This document shows positions 8,155 through 16,178 of a stretch of 50,162 bases of DNA, one piece after another. How positions within the stretch are numbered: the stretch's first letter is position 1; each line of letters begins with the position of its first letter. The notes below the pieces were generated by a model. The model ran no database searches. It saw nothing but the letters and a program-made list of their open reading frames with translations, and was not told the DNA's origin. Location of the stretch: the NCBI GenBank assembly GCA_018669845.1, contig JABHSO010000111.1, forward strand, positions 24,001 through 74,162. The letters are read 5' to 3'. This stretch comes from Gammaproteobacteria bacterium (GTDB lineage Bacteria; Pseudomonadota; Gammaproteobacteria; GCA-001735895). The position numbers were made by a program, and so were the translations under genes.

Positions 8155-8933
8155 TTTAATCATAGGGGGCAAAAAAACATGGTTTGCTCCCTATATCCAA
8201 CCTGTACATCAAGATTTATCTGGTGCTGTCTATTTATAAAAAATGTAATCAGGGACACTCATTAACAGTCCCTAGTCAATTGACTATACGATTCTACGGT
8301 AATACAGATTAGGAGCGAGTACAAAGTGTCAATCACTGTCCTTAATGGATAGGCTGCTCGACTTTTCCACATCCTGTTTCATACAAAGTTGTTCCTGCCG
8401 ATATCAAAACCTGTGATAAAAGGAACAGTACATCTATTAGTGAGACTGTCATCAGGTTATTCGGCTGATAATAGTTTATTTGTTTAAAACTTTTACCCTT
8501 AACGGTAATTTTCATCGTGCTGAAACTTGTCAACAAATACGGGCGTTATCTAGCAGGGCTTCGGTTTCAGCTAGACTACTGATTGATAATGTTCTCAATG
8601 GTTCTCGGAATATTTCATATTCATTTTGCTGCTGTTGTGAAAGGTGGTTAAAGGCATCATTAAAGCTCATAATCTTATGTTATCTTAAAAATCATGTGGT
8701 GGATTATTTCTAGTATTGAGCAATATTCTAAATCGAAGCATTTATTACAATGAATCAAAGATTTGATAATCATCTATTGATGAGAATATGGATATAATAG
8801 GCATAACAATACTATATTTACTTTATTAAGAATGGCTCTGCTCGATAACAAAGCGGACATTAGTTTTAGATCAGAGAGATACTCGACATTGTTGCTTAAT
8901 TGCTTGATTGATGAAATTTGACTACCTTGCTGT
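8155..8933. other. Long gap with a hairpin and one doubtful small frame
   Basis: A 12-base stem with one G:U pair (ATAGGGGGCAAA at 8162-8173, TTTGCTCCCTAT at 8183-8194) follows the microprotein; it lacks a T-run, so its role as terminator is uncertain. A 46-codon minus-strand frame at 8530-8670 starts MSFNDAFNHLSQQQQNEYEI and ends at DNARIC; the composition is plausible but no family is recognised, and it may be the start of a gene broken by a stop. Nothing else is supported up to apaH. Confidence 0.4.
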
Positions 8934-9860
8934 ATGAATATCGATAAAACATCAAAAACTCTTGAGCAACAGCTGGATACGCTTGAGGAACTGATTGAAC
9001 AGAAATCATTGCAATCAGGGTGTAAACCTAAAATAACCTTTGCGATTGGTGATCTTCAGGGTTGTTATGACGAATTAAGACGGTTGCTGGATAAAATAAA
9101 ATTTGAGCCGGAAAAACATGTTTTATGGTTTGCCGGTGACCTGGTTAATAGAGGACCGAATTCACTTCGGGTTTTACGTTTTGTAAAAGAACTGGGTGAT
9201 AGCGCGATTACCGTACTGGGCAATCATGACCTGCAATTACTGGCAGCTGCCGAAGGCGTATTTCAACCAAAGCCTAAAGATACTATTAGTGGTTTGCTGG
9301 AAGCTCCTGATGTTGCTGAGTTATTGGACTGGCTTCGATACCGGCCATTACTGCATTACGATAAATCACTGAAATTTGCGATGGTTCATGCAGGTATACA
9401 CCCTAAATGGGATTTGCAACTGGCAATAGATTGCGCCATGGAATTACAGGATGTGTTGCGTGGCAAACACTATCGCGATTTTCTTGAACAGATGTTGAGC
9501 TGGAATAAGGCAAAAACCTGGAAATCAAAGTTACAGGGGATGGAGCGTCTGTGTTTTATCAGTAACTGCCTGACTCAAATGCGTTATTGTGATGATAAAG
9601 GGCGCATACAATTAAATATTAGTAGCAAAGAAGCGCATAAAAAAGGCTATATTCCCTGGTATCAAGTAGCGGGTCGATCCTGCAAAAAAACATCAATTAT
9701 TTTTGGTCACTGGGCATCGTTAGCTCCAGAAACAGTAAAAACAAAACATATTTTTGCTCTGGATAGTGGTTGTGTTCAGGGAGGCAAGTTAACAGCAATG
9801 TGTTTGCAGGATAAAAATTATTTTAGCGTCCATTGTCGCGATGCTAAAGCATACAGTTGA
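8934..9860 (+). CDS. apaH: Symmetrical diadenosine tetraphosphatase
   Basis: 308 aa. The enzyme splits Ap4A into two ADP and can remove NpnN caps from RNA. It belongs to the PPP metallophosphatase fold: GDLQGC at residues 39-44, GDLVNRGP at 69-76, GNHD at 96-99, then FAMVHAGIHP and IIFGHWA for the remaining metal ligands. Gln instead of His in the first motif is common in gammaproteobacterial ApaH. The N-terminus carries about 33 residues before the first motif, more than the few found in enteric ApaH; no better downstream start with a ribosome site was seen. It is usually found with ksgA/apaG, but here it stands alone among eroded sequence. Confidence 0.93.
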   Translation: MNIDKTSKTLEQQLDTLEELIEQKSLQSGCKPKITFAIGDLQGCYDELRRLLDKIKFEPEKHVLWFAGDLVNRGPNSLRVLRFVKELGDSAITVLGNHDLQLLAAAEGVFQPKPKDTISGLLEAPDVAELLDWLRYRPLLHYDKSLKFAMVHAGIHPKWDLQLAIDCAMELQDVLRGKHYRDFLEQMLSWNKAKTWKSKLQGMERLCFISNCLTQMRYCDDKGRIQLNISSKEAHKKGYIPWYQVAGRSCKKTSIIFGHWASLAPETVKTKHIFALDSGCVQGGKLTAMCLQDKNYFSVHCRDAKAYS

Positions 9861-9909
9861 AAGCACAAAAGCCAACCTGGTGAGAAAAAAATTGAATTCC
9901 GGGGGCAGT

Positions 9910-10210
9910 ATGCCTATTAAAAAGAGCTGTTGTTTCAGGTTGCCCTTATCATGTCACACAGAGAGGTAATCGAAGGCAAAAAATATTTTCTCTAATGAGG
10001 GCTATCAATGCTATCTTGAATTGATGCCTGAATATATTCAACAGTCGGCCACCGAAATTTGGGCTTAGTGTTTAATGTCTAACCATATTTACATGGTAAT
10101 GGTTCCGAGTTGTGAAGGTGGGGTGATATCATCTTTTGGCTAGGCTCATCACAGGTATGCTAACCCTGAAATACTGAAAAGAACAAGGCCTGGAAAACCA
10201 TTCAACAACA
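9910..10210 (+). pseudogene. RAYT transposase relic with frameshifts and stops
   Basis: Piecing the frames together gives the N-terminal half of a REP-associated tyrosine transposase: a start MPIK, then RAVVSGCPYHVTQRGNRRQ, then a shifted frame with YQCYLELMPEYIQQSATEIW, a TAG, then CLMSNHIYMVMVPSCEGG and, after another TAG, AHHRY. At least two frameshifts (in the A-run near 9920 and near 9990) and two in-frame stops are present. The HUH metal motif, expected as HxH in this family, reads HIY, so the active site is also lost. It is a different copy from the C-terminal fragment at 6437-6622, since the two cover different ends of the protein, though they could also be pieces of one split gene. 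Confidence 0.85.
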
Positions 10211-10279
10211 TTTCCACATGCTCAGCTGTACAATTTGGCTCTATTTTGAGACTATTTACTTCTGTTTCGGAGGAAAATA

Positions 10280-10942
10280 ATGAAAAAAATAATTCAGTCC
10301 ATCACATTACTCACCCTTTTAGCCGTGTCTGTCCCTGAAGTATCGGCCAATCCCCCGCTGGCATTTGAGGGAAGAAAGTTGTTTGTTTCTTATTGTCAGT
10401 TATGTCATGGAACCGAAGGAAAGGGAGATGGGCCTCTGGCAAAAGCCATGAAAATTACTCCGGCAGACCTGACCATCACTGTCCGTGCAAGGAGTGACAC
10501 CATTCTTAAAAAGATTATCACTGGTAGAGGGAAGCAAACCATTACCGGGCGTGATCGTCACAATATAATCAGCGATGCAATGCCAGAATGGCAGGATATA
10601 TTTGATGATAATCAAATCAACTCACTCATTGCCTATTTACGTTTTATGGGTAATAAAAAACATAATTTGATGGGTGACCCTGAAATAGGTCAGCAACTTT
10701 ATCAGAAATATTGTCAGGTCTGTCATGGCGTTGAGGGTGATGGTGATGGCATCATGACGAATCTTATCGGGATTATGCCGATGGATCATACCAACCCCAA
10801 TGAAACTAATAGTATAGAGAATCAACAACTGCTCACCAGTATTCTTGACGGAAAAGGCCGGTTCATGCCTGCCTGGAGAGGTATTCTCAGTGAGACAGAT
10901 ATTGAAGCATTGGTCAGTTACATACGGCTATTATCTCACTGA
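10280..10942 (+). CDS. Periplasmic diheme cytochrome c
   Basis: 220 aa with a signal peptide ending near VSANPP and two cytochrome c domains, each with a CxxCH heme site: C39-C42-H43 (CQLCHG) and C145-C148-H149 (CQVCHG). Each domain has the GKGDGP/GDGDGI loop and a MPEW or MPAW methionine that is the likely distal ligand. A strong ribosome site (CGGAGG) precedes the ATG. It should carry electrons in the periplasm. It has the same layout as the protein at 22965-23624, including the PADLT / MDHT position after the heme loop, so the two are paralogues lying on either side of the ATPase operon. Partner enzymes are not identified. Confidence 0.9.
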   Translation: MKKIIQSITLLTLLAVSVPEVSANPPLAFEGRKLFVSYCQLCHGTEGKGDGPLAKAMKITPADLTITVRARSDTILKKIITGRGKQTITGRDRHNIISDAMPEWQDIFDDNQINSLIAYLRFMGNKKHNLMGDPEIGQQLYQKYCQVCHGVEGDGDGIMTNLIGIMPMDHTNPNETNSIENQQLLTSILDGKGRFMPAWRGILSETDIEALVSYIRLLSH

Positions 10943-11353
10943 AAATTATTTTACTGATAAGTCTTGCTGAAATAGTATCTGTGCTGGCAGCCCTATGATT
11001 CTGTGATAATGCCAAAGTTGCTATTGATTGTAAGCCAGCAAAAATACCGGTTAGCATACGCTAGTAAAAAGCTCAGGAAGGGAGATTAAAGGTAATTTCA
11101 GTTGTTATAAAGTTAAAGCTTTTGTCATCATCCTGTCATGCTTTAGATGGAACGGCCTGACTCCACACCCTGAGGGTTGGAGTAGAAAATGGTTACTATT
11201 GGAGTTATAGCTGACATTTTGGCTGGGTATTGGCTTTGCTCTGGTGTACCATGGGCTCCATAGCCAATTCTAATTTTTGGCTGTACTCCCTGTATCATGG
11301 AGTTTTTCGAAACTGATTATTTAACTGTTAACTTTATTTAGGAGCATCTTGTA
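10943..11353. other. Intergenic region, no gene supported
   Basis: The stretch is of mixed composition with only very short frames. A weak hairpin (AGCCAA ... TTGGCT) is seen near 11260-11283. A GGAG ribosome site at 11341-11344 belongs to the next gene, which starts with GTG at 11354. Confidence 0.4.
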
Positions 11354-11620
11354 GTGCAGGACAAAATTAGCGTAGTGGTTGATTACATAAACCAGGTAAA
11401 AACACGCTGCACGTTTAATTCGGCGGCTAAAGCATTAGGTATTACACCACAAGCTCTAAAAAAAGAGCTTGGTGAGCCGCGCCCAGAAATCTCCTGGTTT
11501 GTTAGCCCAACATCAGGTGAGCCAATGCGTTACACAGACAGTCAGAAACATCCTGAGCTTTATCGGACAAAACGAATTATTAAATCTGCAGAGGTTTTAA
11601 CCAGAAATCTTGATCTTTGA
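11354..11620 (+). CDS. Small conserved helix-turn-helix-like protein
   Basis: 88 aa from a GTG start with GGAG ten bases upstream. Residues about 15-38 (RCTFNSAAKALGITPQALKK) look like a helix-turn-helix of the kind in which the recognition helix follows LGI, and the next part (ELGEPRPEISWFVSPTSGEP) resembles small proteins of unknown function in Gammaproteobacteria with a RRPEASWVVS-type stretch. It may bind nucleic acid. It ends about 410 bases before the V/A-ATPase operon on the same strand and could regulate it, but nothing in the sequence proves this. Confidence 0.6.
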   Translation: MQDKISVVVDYINQVKTRCTFNSAAKALGITPQALKKELGEPRPEISWFVSPTSGEPMRYTDSQKHPELYRTKRIIKSAEVLTRNLDL

Positions 11621-11807
11621 AAAAAGTTAACAAGGTATGTTCACATGGACGGTGAAAAAGATGTGCCTCTGGTTATTTACGACGTAAAAAAAGCTATAAA
11701 GGGTTGATAGTTCCTATTAGTGGTATTTAAAAAGTGTCTGTAATCGAGCAAATACCCGCTACAGGTTTACTTAACCACTTTTAGCCTCGGCTGAGCCGGC
11801 TAGTCTA

Positions 11808-11840
11808 TTAAGTTATTATTTCTGAAAAATAATAACTTAA
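11808..11840. repeat. Perfect 14-base hairpin upstream of the ATPase operon
   Basis: TTAAGTTATTATTT and AAATAATAACTTAA are separated by five bases (CTGAA). The stem is AT-rich and not followed by a T-run on either strand, so it is a poor terminator. It lies about 190 bases before the first ATPase gene in a 400-base gap (11621-12033) that otherwise holds no supported gene, and could be an operator or the scar of a small mobile element. Confidence 0.6.
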
Positions 11841-12033
11841 GGGCGTTAGAAGCAGTCCCCTCTTCATCTCAGTACTTCCTTATTACCCTTGCATTCGGCC
11901 TGAATATTGACTTGAAACAAGGATTCCTGAAATAAATCAACTTGAAACGATAATGATAAAAAGCTAGCTGAACAGCAGTGCTAGAATATATTAAATGCTG
12001 TATTAATAGTAAAAATCAATATTGAGATCGGTG

Positions 12034-12360
12034 GTGACTGAAGTATCTTCAATTTCAGCAATCAACAGGGTTCTCCTGGCAGAAAGTGAGAACAGGGATA
12101 GCATTGGCTTATGCCGACAGCAAGCAGAGAAAATCATTCAGAATGGACGTTCTAAGGCCCGCAGAATAAATAATAGAATTGACCGTCAAATCAGTACCGT
12201 TCATAAAAGAGCCGATGCGGCTATACAGAACCGTATTACTGAGTTGAAACTGAAAATGGAATCTTTATCCAGAGAGCCCGTGCTGGATGAAAAAGAATAT
12301 GAAGAGTTATATTCGGCCATTTCGACATTGGCTGATGAAATGGTTGGAAGTGACCAATGA
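12034..12360 (+). CDS. V/A-type ATPase stalk subunit (G/H-like)
   Basis: About 108 aa, almost wholly helical and charged, with alternating polar and hydrophobic residues in CRQQAEKIIQNGRSKARRIN and a second helix ending in YEELYSAISTLADEM. This is the form of the peripheral stalk G/H subunit, which pairs with subunit E to hold the catalytic head to subunit I. The GTG at 12034 has GAG eight bases before it; GTG 12031 and TTG 12022 are in frame and also possible. It is the first gene of the operon and its stop overlaps the next ATG (ATGA). The call rests on shape and place more than on motifs. Confidence 0.7.
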   Translation: MTEVSSISAINRVLLAESENRDSIGLCRQQAEKIIQNGRSKARRINNRIDRQISTVHKRADAAIQNRITELKLKMESLSREPVLDEKEYEELYSAISTLADEMVGSDQ

Positions 12361-13061
12361 CTATTCACTATGGTTATGTTCAGGCAAGGGTTCAGGCTCG
12401 TTACGCCGTTTTACCGGATGAGAGTATTTGGCTGCACATAGGTGCACTGAAAACTCTGGCAGGTTTTCTGGAAGAAGCTCGTGGCACAGTGCTTGCGCAA
12501 TGGGTATTCGGGCTTACTGGGAATAGCAGTGCTGAAGAAATCGAAAATCAGTTACAGCAGCAGTTCCTTGGCACCATTATAGAAACAGCTGACTGGTTTG
12601 ATGAGCAATGGCATCCCGCTGTTCTCTGGCTCTCTACATTGGTTCAGCTACCCACCCTTGATTATTTAATTCGTTCCAAAAAGCCCGTTGAAGATAGCAT
12701 CAGTGATCCATTGTTACTGGAACTGTTGGATCAGAAATTACAATGCACAGATATTCGTCAAGCCTGGGTAGATAAATGGAAAGCTCAGTGGCCAAATCTA
12801 TCAGGGCAAAATTCACACAATTTAGAATTGTTATTGCAGTTGCTACAGCAACACTGGTCTCAATTTTCATCATTATCGGTGAATGATACCTGGCAAGCCC
12901 GATCTAATCTTCAAGTCAGGTTACGGCTGTTGTTTCGCCGTCATGTACTTCAACCTTCAATGGCCTTTATCTACCTTTGTTTAGTAGTGCTATGTCTGGA
13001 ACGTTTACGGGCTGAACTTTTACGTCGTGCTCTGTTTCCCGAAGTGAAGGGGGCAGCATGA
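12357..13061 (+). CDS. Diverged V/A-type ATPase subunit C-like protein
   Basis: 234 aa. It starts YGYVQARVQARYAVLP, like the YAYLNARVRA start of V/A-ATPase subunit C (AC39/V0d family), the funnel that couples the central stalk to the c-ring, and it is mostly alpha-helical. The usual protein has about 320 residues; this one is shorter and ends with a hydrophobic helix (MAFIYLCLVVLCLERLRAEL) in place of the family's final helix. No other gene in the operon could supply subunit C. It overlaps its neighbours by ATGA on both sides. The assignment is inferred from position and N-terminal likeness; sequence identity is clearly low. Confidence 0.6.
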   Translation: MTIHYGYVQARVQARYAVLPDESIWLHIGALKTLAGFLEEARGTVLAQWVFGLTGNSSAEEIENQLQQQFLGTIIETADWFDEQWHPAVLWLSTLVQLPTLDYLIRSKKPVEDSISDPLLLELLDQKLQCTDIRQAWVDKWKAQWPNLSGQNSHNLELLLQLLQQHWSQFSSLSVNDTWQARSNLQVRLRLLFRRHVLQPSMAFIYLCLVVLCLERLRAELLRRALFPEVKGAA

Positions 13062-14896
13062 ACCTGTTAAGACCGCGTTCGACTTTATGGTTTGAAATTC
13101 TGGCACCAAAGATTGAGTGTGCTAAATCACTTGGTAATCTCGGGCGAACAGCTGCTGTGGAAATCGAAGTACGTCCGCATGATGAAGAGTTGATAAGTAT
13201 TCATGAACTGGCCGAAGGGCTTGAAGAGTATCATCAGTTAGCAAAACTTTTTCAGCGTTACTGGCCTGTGGGAGAGTTACATCATGCGCCTAAGCCTTAT
13301 TCGCCGGTTGATATTATGCACAGAGCATTAACCGGTATCCAGAAATGGCGTGTTGCAGCCGATCCAGTAATTGATGAACTTCAACGTTTGCAGGAAGAAC
13401 GACTAAGGCTTGCTTACTGCCAGCGTTTTTTGAATGGCATTAAAGAGAGTGATCTCGATTTCACGCTGATTGGTTCTGTGGGACCGGTACTGTCAGTAGT
13501 GAGCGCTATTTTGCCTGCTGGCATCGAAATGAATTCTGTAGCAGCTCTGCTATCTATTAGTGTTTCTAGTGAGGAAGACAGTTGTTTTCTTGCCTTAACA
13601 GAAACTAAAGATAAACAGCTTTTACATCGAGATATCAAGGCGATCAATGGCCGGGTAATTATTCGTCCCTCGTGGATTGAAGGTGATGCAAAACATGCTC
13701 TGTCACAGGTAGATGACAGGGTTCTCTGGCTGGATCAGCACATTACACAGCACCTTGATCAACTGCATAACTTTTATGAGGAATATGGTTTGGACGATGT
13801 GCTGGGAGATGTTGCCTGTCTGGAATGGTTTCTGGATCAGGTTGGCACGCTTGAACCGGTGGGTTCAAACCTTGTCTGGATTACAGGTTGGACAACAGCG
13901 GACAACAGCAATCAACTGAGTGATGTTTTATCGGAAGCGGGTGTACCTGCGCTGGTTAGTTTTCCATCTCCACCAGCAGATGTCGAACCTCCTAAGTTAT
14001 TACATAACCCCTGGTGGGCCAAACCTTTCGAGGTCTTTATAAATGCCTTTGGAGCTCCATCCAGTCATGAGGTGGATCCCAGTCCACTGCTGGCAGTCAT
14101 CGTACCTTTTCTGTTCGGCTATATGTTTGCTGATGTTGGACAGGGAATCATATTGATCCTTGCAGGTTTCTGGTTACAGAGCCGTTGGGACGGTGCCAGA
14201 ATTTTAGTATTTGCAGGTATTTCAGCGACCTTGTTCGGATTCCTGTTTGGAAGCGTGTTCAGTTATGAAAACCTGATACCGGCATTATTGTTTCACCCTT
14301 TACACAACCCTCTGTTGGTACTGTCATTACCATTGTTGTTTGGGGCAGTGTTGCTGGTGCTTGCACAACTTTTGAATGGTATTGAGTCATTCTGGCGGGG
14401 CAGCCTGGTCCGGTGGTTATTACAGGATGGCGGTCTGTTGGTGCTTTACATTGGGGCATTGTCCAGCCTGTTAAAAGTTGAGCTGGGCATCATTGCACTC
14501 ATTGGAGCGGTCTGGTTTGTAGTCGGGAATATGCTGGTTTCACGTCGCTGGTATATGTTATTTGGAGCGCTGGGAAAATTGCTGGAAGATGGTGTGCGCT
14601 TACTGGTGAATACGGTTTCGTTTATGCGTGTAGGTGCTTTTGCATTGGCACATGCAGGTTTGTCGTCTGCTCTTGTTTTATTGTCGGAGAGTTCTTCTTC
14701 GGTTCTTGGAAGCATTCTTATTATCCTGTTTGGCAATGCCCTTATTATTGTTCTGGAAGGATTGATTGTATCGATTCAGACAACACGCCTTGTATTATTT
14801 GAATTTTTTGTAAGATTTTTTCAGGGAGCAGGCCGACCATTTCGACCTCTAATCCCGCCACCGAATATTATTAATGTTCCACCACACAATGTTTAG
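13058..14896 (+). CDS. atpI: V/A-type ATPase membrane subunit I (subunit a)
   Basis: 612 aa: a cytoplasmic half of about 330 residues (two helical arms around a globular part) and a membrane half of about seven or eight spans starting near PLLAVIVPFLFGYMFADVGQ. The proton half-channel arginine of this family is most likely R524 in SFMRVGAFALAHAGLS. This is the stator membrane subunit that, with the c-ring, moves ions across the inner membrane. Length is near normal for bacterial subunit I, which is often 600-660 residues. It starts within the stop of the C-like gene and is followed 15 bases later by the c-subunit gene. Confidence 0.93.
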   Translation: MNLLRPRSTLWFEILAPKIECAKSLGNLGRTAAVEIEVRPHDEELISIHELAEGLEEYHQLAKLFQRYWPVGELHHAPKPYSPVDIMHRALTGIQKWRVAADPVIDELQRLQEERLRLAYCQRFLNGIKESDLDFTLIGSVGPVLSVVSAILPAGIEMNSVAALLSISVSSEEDSCFLALTETKDKQLLHRDIKAINGRVIIRPSWIEGDAKHALSQVDDRVLWLDQHITQHLDQLHNFYEEYGLDDVLGDVACLEWFLDQVGTLEPVGSNLVWITGWTTADNSNQLSDVLSEAGVPALVSFPSPPADVEPPKLLHNPWWAKPFEVFINAFGAPSSHEVDPSPLLAVIVPFLFGYMFADVGQGIILILAGFWLQSRWDGARILVFAGISATLFGFLFGSVFSYENLIPALLFHPLHNPLLVLSLPLLFGAVLLVLAQLLNGIESFWRGSLVRWLLQDGGLLVLYIGALSSLLKVELGIIALIGAVWFVVGNMLVSRRWYMLFGALGKLLEDGVRLLVNTVSFMRVGAFALAHAGLSSALVLLSESSSSVLGSILIILFGNALIIVLEGLIVSIQTTRLVLFEFFVRFFQGAGRPFRPLIPPPNIINVPPHNV

Positions 14897-14911
14897 TAAC
14901 AGGAGAGTTTT

Positions 14912-15268
14912 GTGAAAAAGCAATTATTAGTTCCAATATTTCTTACTGCCCTGGTTGGTCTGTTATCAATTGCAGGAAGTTTCTTTCTCTGGGTTCCAGA
15001 TGCATTTGCGGCTACAGCTGCAAGTGCCGGCCCCGTTGTACTTGATGCCGAAGTCTGGAAGTGGGGGTTTATTACAGCAGCGCTGTCAACCGGCCTGTCT
15101 TCACTGGGTGCCGCCTATGCAGTGGGTGTTGTAGGCACTGCAGCAATGGGGGCAATGACAGAAAAACCTGAACTGTTCGGTCGGCTATTGATCTTTGTTG
15201 GTCTGGCAGAGGGTATCGCTATTTATGGTGTCATTATTTCGGTACTGATTCTGGATAAAATTATCTAA
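14912..15268 (+). CDS. atpK: V/A-type ATPase c-ring subunit K (proteolipid)
   Basis: 118 aa from a GTG with AGGAGAG upstream. An N-terminal signal-like segment ending AFAATA is followed by a single helical hairpin: TGLSSLGAAYAVGVVGTAAM in the first helix, TEKPELFGR in the loop, and VGLAEGIAIYGVII in the second. E100 is the ion-carrying carboxylate. One carboxylate per hairpin is like F-type and Thermus c subunits. At the place where Na+-binding c subunits have glutamine in the first helix, this one has valine by my hand alignment, so I infer proton rather than sodium transport. It may be processed after insertion. Confidence 0.92.
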   Translation: MKKQLLVPIFLTALVGLLSIAGSFFLWVPDAFAATAASAGPVVLDAEVWKWGFITAALSTGLSSLGAAYAVGVVGTAAMGAMTEKPELFGRLLIFVGLAEGIAIYGVIISVLILDKII

Positions 15269-15564
15269 TGTTTCAGCCGCTTTTTATTGGTGACAGAGTA
15301 ACAGCATCAGGTTTTCGACTGGGTGGTGCTAAGGTTGTTACACCTGAATCCGGTGCAGAAACAAAGGTGTTTAATAGTGCACTGAAAACCAGTAATTTAA
15401 TTATTATTACTGTGCAGGTTGCCTCCTGTTTGCCTGAGTCTTTAATTGAAAAAATTCAAATTATGGGCTCTCCTCTGGTGCTGGTTATTCCGGATATTCG
15501 CGGCTTACATCAACCCGACAATGTTGCAGATAGACTGCGTCGACTGTTGGGGATGGCCGAATGA
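15268..15564 (+). CDS. atpF: V/A-type ATPase central stalk subunit F
   Basis: 98 aa, near the normal 100. It has the alternating strand/helix Rossmann-like pattern of subunit F, with a strand start at FIGDRVTASGFRLGG and a middle strand LIIITVQVASCLPESL, then PLVLVIPDIRG. Together with subunit D it forms the rotor axle within the catalytic head. The ATG shares its A with the preceding TAA, so translation is probably coupled to the c-subunit. Confidence 0.88.
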   Translation: MFQPLFIGDRVTASGFRLGGAKVVTPESGAETKVFNSALKTSNLIIITVQVASCLPESLIEKIQIMGSPLVLVIPDIRGLHQPDNVADRLRRLLGMAE

Positions 15565-16178
15565 ATAACAATGATCATGAAGCCAGACTAATTGCCCTGG
15601 TAGAAGAAAATAAAGATCAGGAGTGTCAGAAACTGATGCAAAATGCTCAGAGCTATTGTCAGGAAATGTTGAAAACTGAATACAGTAATGCGCAAGATCA
15701 GGTGCATCGGGCAGTGCTAACAGAACGGGATCGAGCCATATCTATGATACACAGTGCCGAAGCTGAATTGCATACCCGCCAACGTGCTAATAATCAACAA
15801 ATTGTCCAGTCATTGCTGAAGGTTGGCTGGGGGTATCTTGAGAAAGCCCTGATTGATAAATGGCAGCAGGCTAAGGGGCGTCGATCATGGATTAAAAAAT
15901 GTGCCAGAGAAGCTTTAATTCGACTTCCAGCATCAGATAACTGGGTGGTACAACATCCTTCGGATACCAGTTCAGATGATCTCACCCTGTTTAAAAAAAT
16001 AATTTCAGAAAAGTTTCCGGATACCCGATGTGAAATGACTTGCTGTGATATTCAGGCAGGCCTGGTGATGAGTGCTGGTAAAACTTTTCTAGATATGAGT
16101 CTGGCCGGGTTATTACAGGATAGGCAGAATATTGAAGGGCGAATGCTCGCCTTATTACACAAGGTAGGTGAACAATGA
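15561..16178 (+). CDS. atpE: V/A-type ATPase peripheral stalk subunit E
   Basis: 205 aa, with a long N-terminal helix (about residues 5-95, rich in Glu, Gln and Arg) and a globular C-terminal half that contacts the catalytic head (ISEKFPDTRCEMTCCDIQAG then MSLAGLLQDRQ). Length and layout match subunit E. It pairs with the G/H-like subunit at the front of the operon. In Thermus the order is G-I-L-E-C-F-A-B-D; here E follows F and the C-like gene comes before I, so the order is altered. Overlaps by ATGA with both neighbours. Confidence 0.85.
   Translation: MNNNDHEARLIALVEENKDQECQKLMQNAQSYCQEMLKTEYSNAQDQVHRAVLTERDRAISMIHSAEAELHTRQRANNQQIVQSLLKVGWGYLEKALIDKWQQAKGRRSWIKKCAREALIRLPASDNWVVQHPSDTSSDDLTLFKKIISEKFPDTRCEMTCCDIQAGLVMSAGKTFLDMSLAGLLQDRQNIEGRMLALLHKVGEQ

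Noticed and set aside
8162..8194. Hairpin after the Cys-rich microprotein as an intrinsic terminator
   Set aside because: The stem is good but there is no T-run on the plus strand; only noted.
11354..11620. Reading the HTH-like gene as a transposase or toxin-antitoxin part
   Set aside because: There is no catalytic motif and no partner frame next to it; only a small HTH-like protein can be claimed.
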